31,181 bases of DNA, taken from positions 1 to 31,181 of the IMG/VR virus record IMGVR_UViG_3300042525_000118. One strand, written 5' to 3'. Source of the stretch: a virus. Below the pieces are notes generated by a model. That model saw nothing but the letters and a program-made list of their open reading frames with translations. It was not told where the DNA came from and ran no database searches. Positions 7,497 to 15,271 of the stretch are shown here, piece by piece. Within the stretch, counting starts at the first letter, position 1, and every line of letters starts with the position of its first letter. The position numbers were made by a program, and so were the translations under genes.

Positions 7497-7607
7497 GTAT
7501 TGAGCGAGTGGCGGACACGATCCGCCGCTCGTTGACTGGCAACTAGAAAGTGCCGTTGTCGAGATCAGTAGCAGTATCGTCCACGGTTTTAGGGGCCATG
7601 ACAACAT
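7386..7607 (-). CDS. o-spanin (Rz1-like outer-membrane lipoprotein)
   Basis: A 73-residue outer-membrane lysis lipoprotein. A basic/hydrophobic signal (residues 1-19) is followed by the lipobox LSSC with C23 as the lipidated cysteine. The mature chain is short (51 aa) and contains the CPPL motif and a helix ending DYGKLRAAC, a pattern typical of Rz1-like proteins in Proteobacteria phages. With the i-spanin it would span the periplasm and fuse inner and outer membranes at the end of lysis. It starts inside the i-spanin gene in another frame, the classic Rz/Rz1 arrangement, with a 65-base overlap. Its 3' half is antisense to the last 111 bases of the plus-strand DUF6378 gene, and a terminator-like hairpin (7505-7531) lies in its coding sequence. 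Confidence 0.85.
   Translation of the reverse strand: MLSWPLKPWTILLLISTTALSSCQSTSGGSCPPLAQYSVAQQRAVAAELRRLRGSETAQFIVDYGKLRAACRL
7505..7531 (+). terminator. Hairpin between convergent operons, inside the o-spanin gene
   Basis: CGAGTGGCGGA (7505-7515) pairs with TCCGCCGCTCG (7521-7531) with one mismatch and a five-base loop. It begins nine bases after the stop codon of the rightward operon, so it may end that transcript, although the following GTTGACT is only weakly U-rich. On the other strand the same bases encode the SGGSCPPL segment of the o-spanin. Confidence 0.5.
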
Positions 7608-7755
7608 TGGTCTGTTGCGCTTTCAGTTTAGCTTGCAGGTCTGCACGGCGTAGGACTTCCTCGCGCCGCCCGCGATCATAGGCGTCAGCGATCAGCATCT
7701 TAACCGCTGCGTAAAGAACGATTAAGAATAGACCGACTAAGATAGCAGTCGTCAT
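7543..7755 (-). CDS. i-spanin-like (Rz-like) inner-membrane protein
   Basis: A 70-residue protein with one N-terminal membrane helix (residues 4-21, rich in L, I, V and A) followed by a charged helix, RGRREEVLRRADLQAKLKAQ, that could form the periplasmic coiled coil of an i-spanin. It is short for an Rz protein. Its start overlaps the holin stop (shared ATGA) and its 3' end overlaps the o-spanin start, the diagnostic nested layout. The pairing is the main evidence: the sequence alone would be called a small membrane protein. Confidence 0.72.
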   Translation of the reverse strand: MTTAILVGLFLIVLYAAVKMLIADAYDRGRREEVLRRADLQAKLKAQQTNVVMAPKTVDDTATDLDNGTF

Positions 7756-7916
7756 GCGCCGCCAGTGACGTTAAAATCTTTAGCGCCGATAAGGCCGATA
7801 GCAATTAACGCAGCTTGCAGCGAAGACCAGTCAAGCGTCTTGGTCTGCCAAGCGTTGAAGAGGACACCGATCAGAGTAATAATACCAGGGATGGTGGTTT
7901 TCCAATTCTTAATCAT
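7752..7916 (-). CDS. Holin (small membrane protein of the lysis cassette)
   Basis: A 54-residue protein beginning MIKNWKTTIPGIITLIG. It has two hydrophobic stretches (about residues 9-23 and 31-44) joined by a short polar loop, and ends with AKDFNVTGG, a C-terminal motif I associate with a common family of small phage holins. It would form inner-membrane lesions that release the endolysin. AGGAGG at 7923-7928 lies eight bases before the ATG, one of the strongest ribosome binding sites in the window, which fits the need for high, timed expression. It lies between the endolysin and spanin genes, and its stop overlaps the i-spanin start. Confidence 0.84.
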   Translation of the reverse strand: MIKNWKTTIPGIITLIGVLFNAWQTKTLDWSSLQAALIAIGLIGAKDFNVTGGA

Positions 7917-8014
7917 TCCATTGTCCTCCTAAAATAAATGCCAAGCATAAATGCTAGTTTTGCACCGTATGAAATCGAAGCGGCAACCGCGACGATATAT
8001 ACAATTCTATCCAA
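7913..8014 (-). CDS. Tiny membrane protein overlapping endolysin and holin genes
   Basis: A possible 33-residue protein with one membrane helix (about residues 4-26: VYIVAVAASISYGAKLAFML) and a basic C-terminus. It would start at TTG (8014), overlapping the endolysin stop, and end in a TGA that overlaps the holin ATG (ATGA), the same coupling seen elsewhere in this genome. There is no clear Shine-Dalgarno, so it would rely on reinitiation. Small single-helix proteins of this kind are common in lysis cassettes and could modulate the holin. The ATGA junction and hydrophobic content support it; the TTG start and length keep confidence low. Confidence 0.42.
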   Translation of the reverse strand: MDRIVYIVAVAASISYGAKLAFMLGIYFRRTME

Positions 8015-8510
8015 CAAGCGAGAGTATCTGCGCTTTAACGTCAGCGATCCGTGCAGACCAGCCTTTGCCGAACGTAGACCAGATTGACAGGGACTGCATG
8101 AACGCCAGCCGCTTGTTCGTTACCGACATCGCAACATAGGTTTTGGTGGCTTGGATAGTTGCAGGGCCGATCACGCCGTCTTGCGTAACGCCGACAATGG
8201 CCTGTAGCGTCTTAGCTGCACGGCTTACGCCGGAATTGACAGCATAGTCGAACACAGCAAAATCAACGCCAGAGGGCAGATTATCTCCAGAAATACGATC
8301 CCAGTATAGGTTCTTGTAAATCGCCGCAACTTCCGAATCAGCAATAGCGCGCACGCTTTGCGTTGTGAGATTCTGCGACTTGCGCCAATTATCATAGACC
8401 GCTTGCGTAACGCCCTTATTCGTCGGGCCGCCTGGATCTTTTGGATGGTCAACGTAGCCGCCCTCGTATTTGAGAACCTGCTTAAGCGCTTGCGCGTAAT
8501 TCTCTTTCAT
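8007..8510 (-). CDS. Endolysin, GH108 lysozyme with C-terminal peptidoglycan-binding domain
   Basis: A 167-residue peptidoglycan muramidase. The N-terminal domain has the GH108 signature: YEGGYVDHPKDPGGPTNKGV, with E16 as the expected catalytic acid. Residues from about 80 onward (FDYAVNSG..AAKTLQ..VGVTQDGVIGPATI) match the PG_binding_3 type domain that completes this family. Length is normal. There is no signal peptide, so it depends on the holin for release. Its ATG overlaps the stop of the upstream membrane protein as ATGA. Confidence 0.95.
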   Translation of the reverse strand: MKENYAQALKQVLKYEGGYVDHPKDPGGPTNKGVTQAVYDNWRKSQNLTTQSVRAIADSEVAAIYKNLYWDRISGDNLPSGVDFAVFDYAVNSGVSRAAKTLQAIVGVTQDGVIGPATIQATKTYVAMSVTNKRLAFMQSLSIWSTFGKGWSARIADVKAQILSLVG

Positions 8511-8773
8511 CTGTCTGCTTTCTGGCTGACAATATCTCGAATAGTGTCGAGCTTTGCGAACACTTGATTGAGCACGGTATTAAATTCTTCGCGTGTGATG
8601 TAACGACCAGCGACAAGCACCTCGATCTCACCAACCTTCTCGGCCAGTTCTTTGTCCGCTGCTTGCAGGTCTTTGACAGCGCCCCAGACGGTATTCAATA
8701 CCCATCCGCCTAGGACGCCGATCACGCCAACGGCCACGTCAAAAAACACTTGATATTCAGCCATTGGTGTCAT
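8507..8773 (-). CDS. Membrane-anchored coiled-coil protein next to endolysin
   Basis: An 88-residue protein with one N-terminal membrane segment (about residues 10-30, VAVGVIGVLGGWVLNTVW) and a charged helical tail containing a YITREEFNTVLNQVFAKLD segment. Proteins with an N-terminal helix plus a Y-(V/I)-x-(R/K)-x-(D/E)-(D/E)-F segment are often found beside lysis or tail genes in podoviruses. It could be an alternative holin or a membrane-tethered lysis regulator; I cannot decide. Start: the ATG at 8773 overlaps the upstream TGA; an ATG three codons later is also possible. Confidence 0.75.
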   Translation of the reverse strand: MTPMAEYQVFFDVAVGVIGVLGGWVLNTVWGAVKDLQAADKELAEKVGEIEVLVAGRYITREEFNTVLNQVFAKLDTIRDIVSQKADR

Positions 8774-10359
8774 CTCAACATCGCATTTACGCCTTGCGTG
8801 AACAAAGGCGCAGCTAAAGAAACATTTGGAGCATAAGTCGGCGCTGCAAGCATACCGCCGCGCGTAGACGCAGCAAGCTGATTTACAGCATGTTGGGCCA
8901 ACAAATGTTGACCTAAACGCGCGCCCATACCAGCGCCCGCCGCGCCAACACCAAGCGCCGCCGCACCAACAGCGGCTGGCTGGATACCTTGACCGAAAGC
9001 ATATAACGCCGCAGGCGCGGCGGTGACTGCCGCTTCTGCCATCCCAGCTAATGATCTTCCAGGCGCAAGCCCCGCTATAGCATTAAGCGCGCCTGGCGAT
9101 GTTTCACCACTAGCAAGCGCTTGAATCACCGATTGCTGATTAGGATCGAACTGTGCCATTCTGGATGGATTAGTAGCGATCTTTTGAAATTGCGTAGCAA
9201 GCGCGCCAGGAACATTTTTTCTGTAGCTTGCGCGCTCTAATATTCTTTCAATTTCATTGCTTTGGCTACGCTTACGATATAAGTCGATTGCTTCCTGAAA
9301 TGTTTGCGCGGTCTGCGCTGTATTACCTGTAGCTTTACTAAGCGTTGTTGGCGTTGTTGGATTAGTAATAAAGTCGTCCAGCGCGCCGATCATTATGCCA
9401 CCTATTTTGCGCTGCGTGGCTTGCGCCGGATCGTAACCAATCCGTAGTTCGTTATTTATTTTCTTTCGTGTATCGTGTAGATCTTTAATAGATGTTTGAC
9501 CCGCTTGCGCTTTATTAGTCAATTCATCAAGAATATCCATGACTTTAGGATTAGTTGTAGGCGAATAATTTGCCTGCAAATCTTTTTGAACGCGGTTGCG
9601 TAGATCCATAACTGCCGAAGGTTCGTAATCTAACCCAGACGCTTTAACCGTGTTAAAAGCAGCGTCGGCAGATTTCTCTAATTGTTTAGCTGATGGCGTA
9701 AATAAATTACGCACCGTTGCAACCGTCTCGCGGGCTGCGCGTCCAACGGCTGTAGGCGCGCGCCCAGCGGCATACCCACCAACAAGACTCGCGGCAAGTT
9801 GTTCACCTGGCGCGGTATATCCTTGTTGAGCCGCTAACTCAGGCGCAGCCGCGCCTACGCCACCTGCTAATGTTTGTGCGAGCGGATTAGCAGCAAGCAT
9901 GTTAAGAACACGCGAACCGCCACGAATAGCATTAGCTGCCGCACCTGCGCCGCCTGCGCTGGCTAATGTTGTAGATGCACCTTCAATGCCTGCCGCTAAC
10001 GCGCGCTCTTGCGAATTTTGCGGCGCAGTCGAAGGAAAAAGCGATTGCGTAGCGCCGCGCACATATTCATATGGAGTCTTGACGGGTTTATATCCAAACG
10101 CGCTGCGGACAAGATTTTCGCCTTGGCCGACAAGTTCCGCGCCGCCTAATGCCGCGCCACCAATAAGAGCCGCTGGCCCTAACGCTGCGCCTGTAGCCAA
10201 ACCGCCAAGCGCACCTAAACCTAAACCTGCCGCAGCCGGAGCTAGAGCGCCCGCACCAACTTGAGCTGCGCGCACGCCAGTAAGCCCCTCATCTGACCAT
10301 TTAATTTTATTAGGGTCGATGGATGAGTCCCATTTAACTTTGGCGGCGTCAATCGGCAT
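8770..10359 (-). CDS. Large Ala/Gly-rich ejection (internal virion) protein
   Basis: A 529-residue protein starting MPIDAAKVKWDSSIDPNKIK; a GTG at 10377 would add six residues. Long Ala/Gly-rich hydrophobic stretches (roughly residues 30-75 and again around 430-490) could insert in membranes; a polar helical centre with a DLHDTRKKINNEL-like segment lies between them. This composition, and the location after the connector genes and beside a transglycosylase-containing protein, fits the podovirus ejection proteins (P22 gp7/gp20/gp16 position) that leave the capsid with the DNA. The short repeat KVKWD/KIKWS near the N-terminus recurs in related virion proteins. Function by context; no enzymatic motif seen. 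Confidence 0.78.
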   Translation of the reverse strand: MPIDAAKVKWDSSIDPNKIKWSDEGLTGVRAAQVGAGALAPAAAGLGLGALGGLATGAALGPAALIGGAALGGAELVGQGENLVRSAFGYKPVKTPYEYVRGATQSLFPSTAPQNSQERALAAGIEGASTTLASAGGAGAAANAIRGGSRVLNMLAANPLAQTLAGGVGAAAPELAAQQGYTAPGEQLAASLVGGYAAGRAPTAVGRAARETVATVRNLFTPSAKQLEKSADAAFNTVKASGLDYEPSAVMDLRNRVQKDLQANYSPTTNPKVMDILDELTNKAQAGQTSIKDLHDTRKKINNELRIGYDPAQATQRKIGGIMIGALDDFITNPTTPTTLSKATGNTAQTAQTFQEAIDLYRKRSQSNEIERILERASYRKNVPGALATQFQKIATNPSRMAQFDPNQQSVIQALASGETSPGALNAIAGLAPGRSLAGMAEAAVTAAPAALYAFGQGIQPAAVGAAALGVGAAGAGMGARLGQHLLAQHAVNQLAASTRGGMLAAPTYAPNVSLAAPLFTQGVNAMLR

Positions 10360-12295
10360 ATTCAATCGTTCCGTCACTATATTTAACTACAGGGCGTTCG
10401 TTATAAGTGCCTTTAGCAACAACGCTACGTTTAACCGTTGATTCTCCCGCAACGCCACGCGGTTGTGTGCGTTCTTCAGTAGGAACCGGTTTATTCTCTG
10501 ACGGTCGTTCGTAAGGAATACCGTTTGTGCGCGACAAAATTTCTTTAATCGTTCGCCATGCGGCAAGTCGTGTTTGCGGGCTTTTATACCAAGCGCCCAG
10601 ATCACCGGCAGCTTTATCAAAGGCTTTTTTATCGGCAATCGAAACGCCCGCGCCTAAAGATCCGCCAGCCAACCCAATAGATACTTGTTCCGCCAATGAG
10701 TCTAATGTCGAATTAGCTAGTGACTCATCAGAAGGCCGACCATTAAAATCGTTCCAAGAGGCTTTCAAATAATCTGGCCCACTTTTAGAGGCTTTAGCTA
10801 AATTCTTTTCGACTTCATCTGTTCCTGTTTTAACGTCAAAGCCTACCTTATTAAGCATATCTATTGCGGTGGTTTGCGCGGCCTGTTTTGCTGTCCCTAC
10901 AGAGAATTTTTTTACGCCGGGGTAATCGGGCGTAAGTGACTCAAATTTAGCGGGCGCGGCTACAGGTGCGGCAGGCGCTGGTTGCGCCATAGGCGTTTGC
11001 GCGGGCTGCGTGATAGGTGCCTGCGCTGGGGCGGCGTTAAGTTGTGGCATTTGCACAGGCGCGGCCATAGCATTTACAGGCGGCAATGGTTCGGCCATCG
11101 CATTTACAGGTCGCTCCGTTAATGCACGAAGTGATGGATTTATGCCTGTAAGGGGAACCGTGGGAGGAGCACCATATGGCCCCATACCGCCAACAACACG
11201 CTGCACATATTCAGGCGCGCTCATGTTCACATCACGCGCGCCTGCTTTTGTCGCTTGCGCTAATGGGCGACCTGAAAACCAAACCGACGCGGCGTCTTCG
11301 ACAGTGCCGTATTTTTTAAAGTTACGTTGAAACTGACTTTCAAAAACTTTTTCTTGCGCTTCAGGCGACGCCAAAAATTCTTCTGGCGTCATGCTGCGGC
11401 CTAACGCTTGCTTAGTCCATGAAGGAATGTTTGCGCCCATGACTTGATATTTGCCATAAGCACGGTCGCCGGACTTAAGAACAGGCCCAAGCGCCGCGTA
11501 ATTTCCTTGCGGACTTCCCGATTCCGTTTTGGCAAAACCTTGTTTGACCTGCGCCATAGGGACATTGTTATACATGTCCGCAGGCGCAGCGGCAGGCGCA
11601 GCGGCAGGCGCAGCGGCAGGCGCAGCGGCAGGCGCAGCGGCAGGCGCAGCGGCAGGCGCAGCGGCAGGCGTGCCAAGCGCGTCAAACTGGTCTGGCGTTA
11701 ATCGTTGCGCGCCAGTTTTGCTTCTATAACCTGTTATGTTTCCGGCTTTATCTTTTTGTTCAACCCATTCAGTTGCTTGAGCGCGTTCAGCGCCACCGAT
11801 AGGAATTTCTTGGTTCGTAATAGGATTTGTATAAAAACGCCCTTTTACAATTTGCCCTTTTTCATTCGTATAGTCGCGTTCATATGGCGTTGTTGCTTTC
11901 ATAAATTCAGTCACGCCGGTTATCCAACGGCGTTTATTCTCTTCTGAAAATGTGCGGTCTTGCGGGAGAATGTCACCGGCAATCGGAATGTATTTAGCAA
12001 AAACTTTATCAGATTCCGCTTGGTTCTGAGCGCGGATCATATCTTCATTAAATTGATCGCGGACTTTAGCAAGATTATCAAACTGCGCGCCTTGCATTTG
12101 AACTTTGGCAAGTTCAGCTTGTCTTGCATCGCGTTCAGCCGCAATCGCCGCCGATTGTTCTGCAATACCCATCTGTTGACGCAAGCGTTCTTCTTGCAAC
12201 TGTTGTTGCTGTAACGCCGCGCCTTGAGCGTAAGCGCCCAAGAAGTTCAGGTTAGGCGCTTGGAATTGCGGTGCGTCTGGATATTGGATCGGCAT
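10349..12295 (-). CDS. Ejection-type virion protein with lytic transglycosylase-like domain
   Basis: A 648-residue protein in three parts. Residues 1-205 are helical, Gln/Ala-rich and charged. Residues 210-240 are a repeated AAPA linker (12-bp DNA repeat). Residues 245-370 resemble a lysozyme or soluble transglycosylase domain: TESGSPQGNYAALGPV with catalytic-type E258, GDRAYGKYQVMG, and a helical end. Residues after about 380 are a second Pro/Ala-rich linker and a mostly helical tail. It probably opens peptidoglycan locally during DNA entry. GGAGG lies eight bases before the ATG, and the start overlaps the upstream stop (TAATG). The C-terminus overlaps the next ejection gene by 11 bases. Confidence 0.8.
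   Translation of the reverse strand: MPIQYPDAPQFQAPNLNFLGAYAQGAALQQQQLQEERLRQQMGIAEQSAAIAAERDARQAELAKVQMQGAQFDNLAKVRDQFNEDMIRAQNQAESDKVFAKYIPIAGDILPQDRTFSEENKRRWITGVTEFMKATTPYERDYTNEKGQIVKGRFYTNPITNQEIPIGGAERAQATEWVEQKDKAGNITGYRSKTGAQRLTPDQFDALGTPAAAPAAAPAAAPAAAPAAAPAAAPAAAPADMYNNVPMAQVKQGFAKTESGSPQGNYAALGPVLKSGDRAYGKYQVMGANIPSWTKQALGRSMTPEEFLASPEAQEKVFESQFQRNFKKYGTVEDAASVWFSGRPLAQATKAGARDVNMSAPEYVQRVVGGMGPYGAPPTVPLTGINPSLRALTERPVNAMAEPLPPVNAMAAPVQMPQLNAAPAQAPITQPAQTPMAQPAPAAPVAAPAKFESLTPDYPGVKKFSVGTAKQAAQTTAIDMLNKVGFDVKTGTDEVEKNLAKASKSGPDYLKASWNDFNGRPSDESLANSTLDSLAEQVSIGLAGGSLGAGVSIADKKAFDKAAGDLGAWYKSPQTRLAAWRTIKEILSRTNGIPYERPSENKPVPTEERTQPRGVAGESTVKRSVVAKGTYNERPVVKYSDGTIEYAD
11580..11670 (-). 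repeat. 12-bp tandem repeat encoding AAPA linker
   Basis: Seven and a half copies of a 12-bp unit, GCAGGCGCAGCG on the plus strand, identical from copy to copy. On the coding strand each copy encodes four residues (AAPA), giving a flexible linker between the N-terminal helical region and the transglycosylase-like domain. Perfect identity of the copies, including silent positions, indicates recent slippage. Confidence 0.95.
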
Positions 12296-13239
12296 TATAC
12301 TGGCCTCCTACTTGGAACGCCAGAAAGAGCATATGAATTAGGCATTGGACTTCCAAGGAATCCTCGCGCTAAATTTCCTAGTCCGCCCCCGCCCGCGAAC
12401 ATAGCGCCAGCCTGCAAGCCTTGGCCTGCTAATGTGGCGAGAAGATTAGCTGAATTGGTATAAGCGGACGCATTAGCCGCACCTTGATTAACAAGACCTT
12501 GGCCGACAGCCTGACCTAACGCGTTATAGTTGGAGGCAAGATCTCTGCCTGCGCCTGTATAGACGTTTGCTAAATTGGTGCCGGTTGTGCCGTAGAGATT
12601 AGAAAGATCTCCCGCAGTGCCGCGATAGACGTTCGCCGTATTAGCGCCAGTCGTGCCAGCAAGACCAGATGAAACATTAGCCGCGTTTGCGCCAAGCCCT
12701 GCAAGGCCCGTAAGCCCTTGCGTGACCGCCGCACGATTAGCCATGAAACGGCTATAAGCGTTTTGATATTCTTGGCTTGCTTCGCCAGCACCGTAACGCG
12801 CAGCCGCTTTTAGCGCAGCGCCCGATCCAGCTAACCCACCACCGCGAGCGGCGTTAAGCATAGCTTGCTGGCCTTGTTGAATACGGAAATTATACCCAGG
12901 ATCTAAAGAAAGCTCGTCATAGGTCGGTTGCTTCGTATATACGCCGCCGGGGCCATAAAGCTGTGCAAGCTGATTAACCGCACCTGCACCTGCGCCCATA
13001 TACGGTTCTTGAAACCCTACACCCGCGCCGTAATACTTTTCTAAGCCGCCAAGCGCGCCAGTCTGGCCTTGCTGAAGCGCACCAACACCCTGTGTTTGGG
13101 CTTCTTTAATAGCCGCCGCGCTTTGCTCGCGCGCGCGGTTAATAGCATCTTCAGCGCGTCCGGCCTGAATGGCCTGTTGCAGCATAGCGCCTTGTATGCC
13201 TTGGGATTGCGACGCTGCCGCTTGATCGAACCATACCAT
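12295..13239 (-). CDS. DNA-transfer/ejection-type virion protein, Ala/Gly/Gln-rich
   Basis: A 314-residue protein starting MVWFDQAAASQSQGIQGAML. The first 100 residues are helical and rich in Ala, Gln and Glu; the middle contains LDPGYNFRIQQGQQAM and ASQEYQNAYSRF, both seen in phage proteins annotated as DNA transfer or internal virion proteins. A Gly/Ala/Asn-rich repeat region (GTTGAN..NVYRG/TTGTN..NVYTG) follows, and a hydrophobic Gly-rich C-terminus. It probably travels into the cell with the DNA. AGGAGG is eight bases upstream of the ATG. It is the first of three consecutive ejection-type genes. Confidence 0.8.
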   Translation of the reverse strand: MVWFDQAAASQSQGIQGAMLQQAIQAGRAEDAINRAREQSAAAIKEAQTQGVGALQQGQTGALGGLEKYYGAGVGFQEPYMGAGAGAVNQLAQLYGPGGVYTKQPTYDELSLDPGYNFRIQQGQQAMLNAARGGGLAGSGAALKAAARYGAGEASQEYQNAYSRFMANRAAVTQGLTGLAGLGANAANVSSGLAGTTGANTANVYRGTAGDLSNLYGTTGTNLANVYTGAGRDLASNYNALGQAVGQGLVNQGAANASAYTNSANLLATLAGQGLQAGAMFAGGGGLGNLARGFLGSPMPNSYALSGVPSRRPV

Positions 13240-13267
13240 GTGAGATGCCTCCTAGGGCATTATAGGC

Positions 13268-14671
13268 TTATTCATACAGAATGTTAACAGAGCCAGCGTC
13301 AAAAGTATTTAACGTAGTGAATATCTTTAACTGAGTCATAAGCCCAGACAGAGCCACGTCGCCGCCGCCAAAACAAGCTGTTGCCGAATTAGTTTTGCCT
13401 GTATGATTAGATACATAATAGAAGTTAGTGGCGTCTAATAAAGATATTGTCATAGTACCGCTAAGAACACGAGACGCAGCTCCAGTGCCAATAACAAAAC
13501 TATCGGTAGCGTTAGTCGTAGAAGCCGAAGTGCTATCTATAATAGCACTTGTAGATATATACCCCGTAGTAGCCAAACCACCACTAGGGCCAATCTGAAC
13601 ATATAAATAGTCTGTTCCACTTAGGGAAACGCCTCTAAACATAATCGTTACGCGCTTTACCCAAGTCGGAATACTAGAATAAGTAACATTAGTTCCGCTT
13701 GTAGTCGCCGTTGGCGTTCCTGAACTGATAATAACGCTGGACGCTGCCGTGACGCCGCTCTTTAACAAGACGCCGCCAACTGTAACGCCAGCCGAAGCGG
13801 TCTTTTCCGCAATAGTATCAACGGTTAACGTCGTGCCAACGGAAGCGGATGTCGTTGCTGTTAATGACGTGCCTGCCGTGATAGATCCGGCGGTCGCTGT
13901 AATATTACCGGCTGATGTCGAAATATTGCCCGTAGCTGACAACGTGCCTGTAACAGCCGTGTTGCCGCCTATCGTCGCCGCGCCGCTTGATTTGATCGCA
14001 CCTGTAATGTCTAATTCTACAGTAGGACTGGCATTTTTAATGCCGACAAAGCCTGAGCTAGTGCCGTAGATCAGATTGGTGCTATTGGCGTTTAAGATAA
14101 GCCCGCGCGTGCCTACTGATGTTAACGTCGTGTTAGACGCATCAGCGGCTAAGGTCGTGCGCGACGTGCCGCTAGAAGAAAGCTGGATTGTGCCGTCGTT
14201 AACGTCGAGAGCTGTGGCGGGACTGAGAGTGCCAATGCCTACTTGGCCTGTCGAATCAATAACAAAAGGCGTAGTATCAGAATTTTGATCTTCTACTTTC
14301 AACGCTAGACCTGTGCCAGTCTGCGTGATCGTTAGCGCCGTTCCCGCCGTATCCGAGTCAATCGTGACGTTACCCGACAGAACTGGCGAAAGGCCAGATG
14401 TCGGCGCGGAGATGTTATCTACCGTCCAGATTTCAGTATTAGCGGAATTGCAGAGTTTAAATTTATACGTCGCCGACCCAAGCCATATATTAGCTTCGCC
14501 GCGCGAATCCAAAACAATAGGGTTGCTATTCGCCGTTGCTGCGGTCGAATCCGTATAAGTGGTCTGCGGCGTGGTCGTGCCTGCGGCATAGGTATAGAGA
14601 AAGCCGCCAGCAAGCGGGATGCCTGCGGCGTCAATAAACTGAGCTTTGGCTGTGGGAGTTACGACGGCCAT
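13268..14671 (-). CDS. Tail fibre/tailspike with phage head-binding-type N-terminus
   Basis: A 467-residue virion protein. The first 95 residues (PTAKAQFIDAAGIPLAGG, then TYAAGTTTPQTTYTDS and ILDSRGEANIWLG) are the N-terminal tail-attachment domain common to many podovirus fibres and tailspikes. A long Ser/Thr/Gly/Ala-rich shaft (about residues 95-300) with repeated TITQT/TLTSVG/SGNIT patterns suggests a trimeric beta-structure. The C-terminal domain (from about 310) is globular and probably binds the receptor or folds the trimer. No enzymatic motif seen. It follows the 199-aa structural gene directly (TAA then ATG). Confidence 0.85.
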   Translation of the reverse strand: MAVVTPTAKAQFIDAAGIPLAGGFLYTYAAGTTTPQTTYTDSTAATANSNPIVLDSRGEANIWLGSATYKFKLCNSANTEIWTVDNISAPTSGLSPVLSGNVTIDSDTAGTALTITQTGTGLALKVEDQNSDTTPFVIDSTGQVGIGTLSPATALDVNDGTIQLSSSGTSRTTLAADASNTTLTSVGTRGLILNANSTNLIYGTSSGFVGIKNASPTVELDITGAIKSSGAATIGGNTAVTGTLSATGNISTSAGNITATAGSITAGTSLTATTSASVGTTLTVDTIAEKTASAGVTVGGVLLKSGVTAASSVIISSGTPTATTSGTNVTYSSIPTWVKRVTIMFRGVSLSGTDYLYVQIGPSGGLATTGYISTSAIIDSTSASTTNATDSFVIGTGAASRVLSGTMTISLLDATNFYYVSNHTGKTNSATACFGGGDVALSGLMTQLKIFTTLNTFDAGSVNILYE

Positions 14672-15271
14672 TTATACACCTACACAACTGGTTACGGTCA
14701 GAATGACCGATGGAATAGCGGGAACAGGAGCCGCAGCGGCTTCAGCAAGAATAGAAACCGCAGTGCTTTCTGTATCCCAATATAACTCAAAATAATCGCC
14801 TGCGGTAAGGTTTAGCAGAAAATTCCACGCGGCGACATAGGCACCGTCTTTAACGGTAACTTTCGTAGCGGTGTCAGGAACTGCGGTGCCATTAACAGCG
14901 ATCCATATACGCACAATTTTAGCTGACGAATTAGCGCTATAGAATTGTGCAGAAAATTGTATGTTGTAAGTAGATGTAATATCTACATAAACGCGCGAGT
15001 TTGGCAAACTCGTATAAACGCCATATGTTAAATCGGTGCCCTGCGCGTTTGTTGTCGTTGTATTAAACGTCATGGCATATGGCGTGTTAGCCGACGCCGC
15101 CGTCTGTGTTTGCGTGCTATAAAAAGACCCGTATCGACGCCCTGCCTCGACGGCTTGATACATATTGAAAAACCACCGATACCAAGGACGATTGACAAAC
15201 CCTGTCGCATCGTCGTTCATCTTGACGCGGGCCGCAGGAATTTGTGTGTTATTGTCGATATAACTAGGCAT
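14672..15271 (-). CDS. Virion protein with C-terminal jelly-roll-like domain, 199 aa
   Basis: Residues 1-45 (with NRPWYRWFFNMYQAVEAG) form a short helical attachment segment; the rest is beta-rich (NTTTTNAQGTDLTYGVYT, SRVYVDITSTYNIQFSAQF) and resembles a C1q/TNF-type jelly roll found in phage fibre and head-decoration proteins. The gene lies between the gp10-like protein and the tail fibre, overlapping the former by 8 bases. It could be the tail needle counterpart or a fibre adapter; not determined. Confidence 0.72.
   Translation of the reverse strand: MPSYIDNNTQIPAARVKMNDDATGFVNRPWYRWFFNMYQAVEAGRRYGSFYSTQTQTAASANTPYAMTFNTTTTNAQGTDLTYGVYTSLPNSRVYVDITSTYNIQFSAQFYSANSSAKIVRIWIAVNGTAVPDTATKVTVKDGAYVAAWNFLLNLTAGDYFELYWDTESTAVSILAEAAAAPVPAIPSVILTVTSCVGV

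Noticed and set aside
9899-10264. 121-codon plus-strand frame opposite the ejection gene
   Set aside because: Pro/Ala composition is the shadow of Ala/Gly codons on the coding strand; no start signal.
11444-11729. Two plus-strand frames with RRSG or AAAG repeats
   Set aside because: They arise from the 12-bp repeat of the ejection gene read in the wrong strand.
13749-14558. Several plus-strand frames across the tail-fibre gene
   Set aside because: Valine/proline-rich antisense shadows of Thr/Ser/Gly-rich coding sequence.
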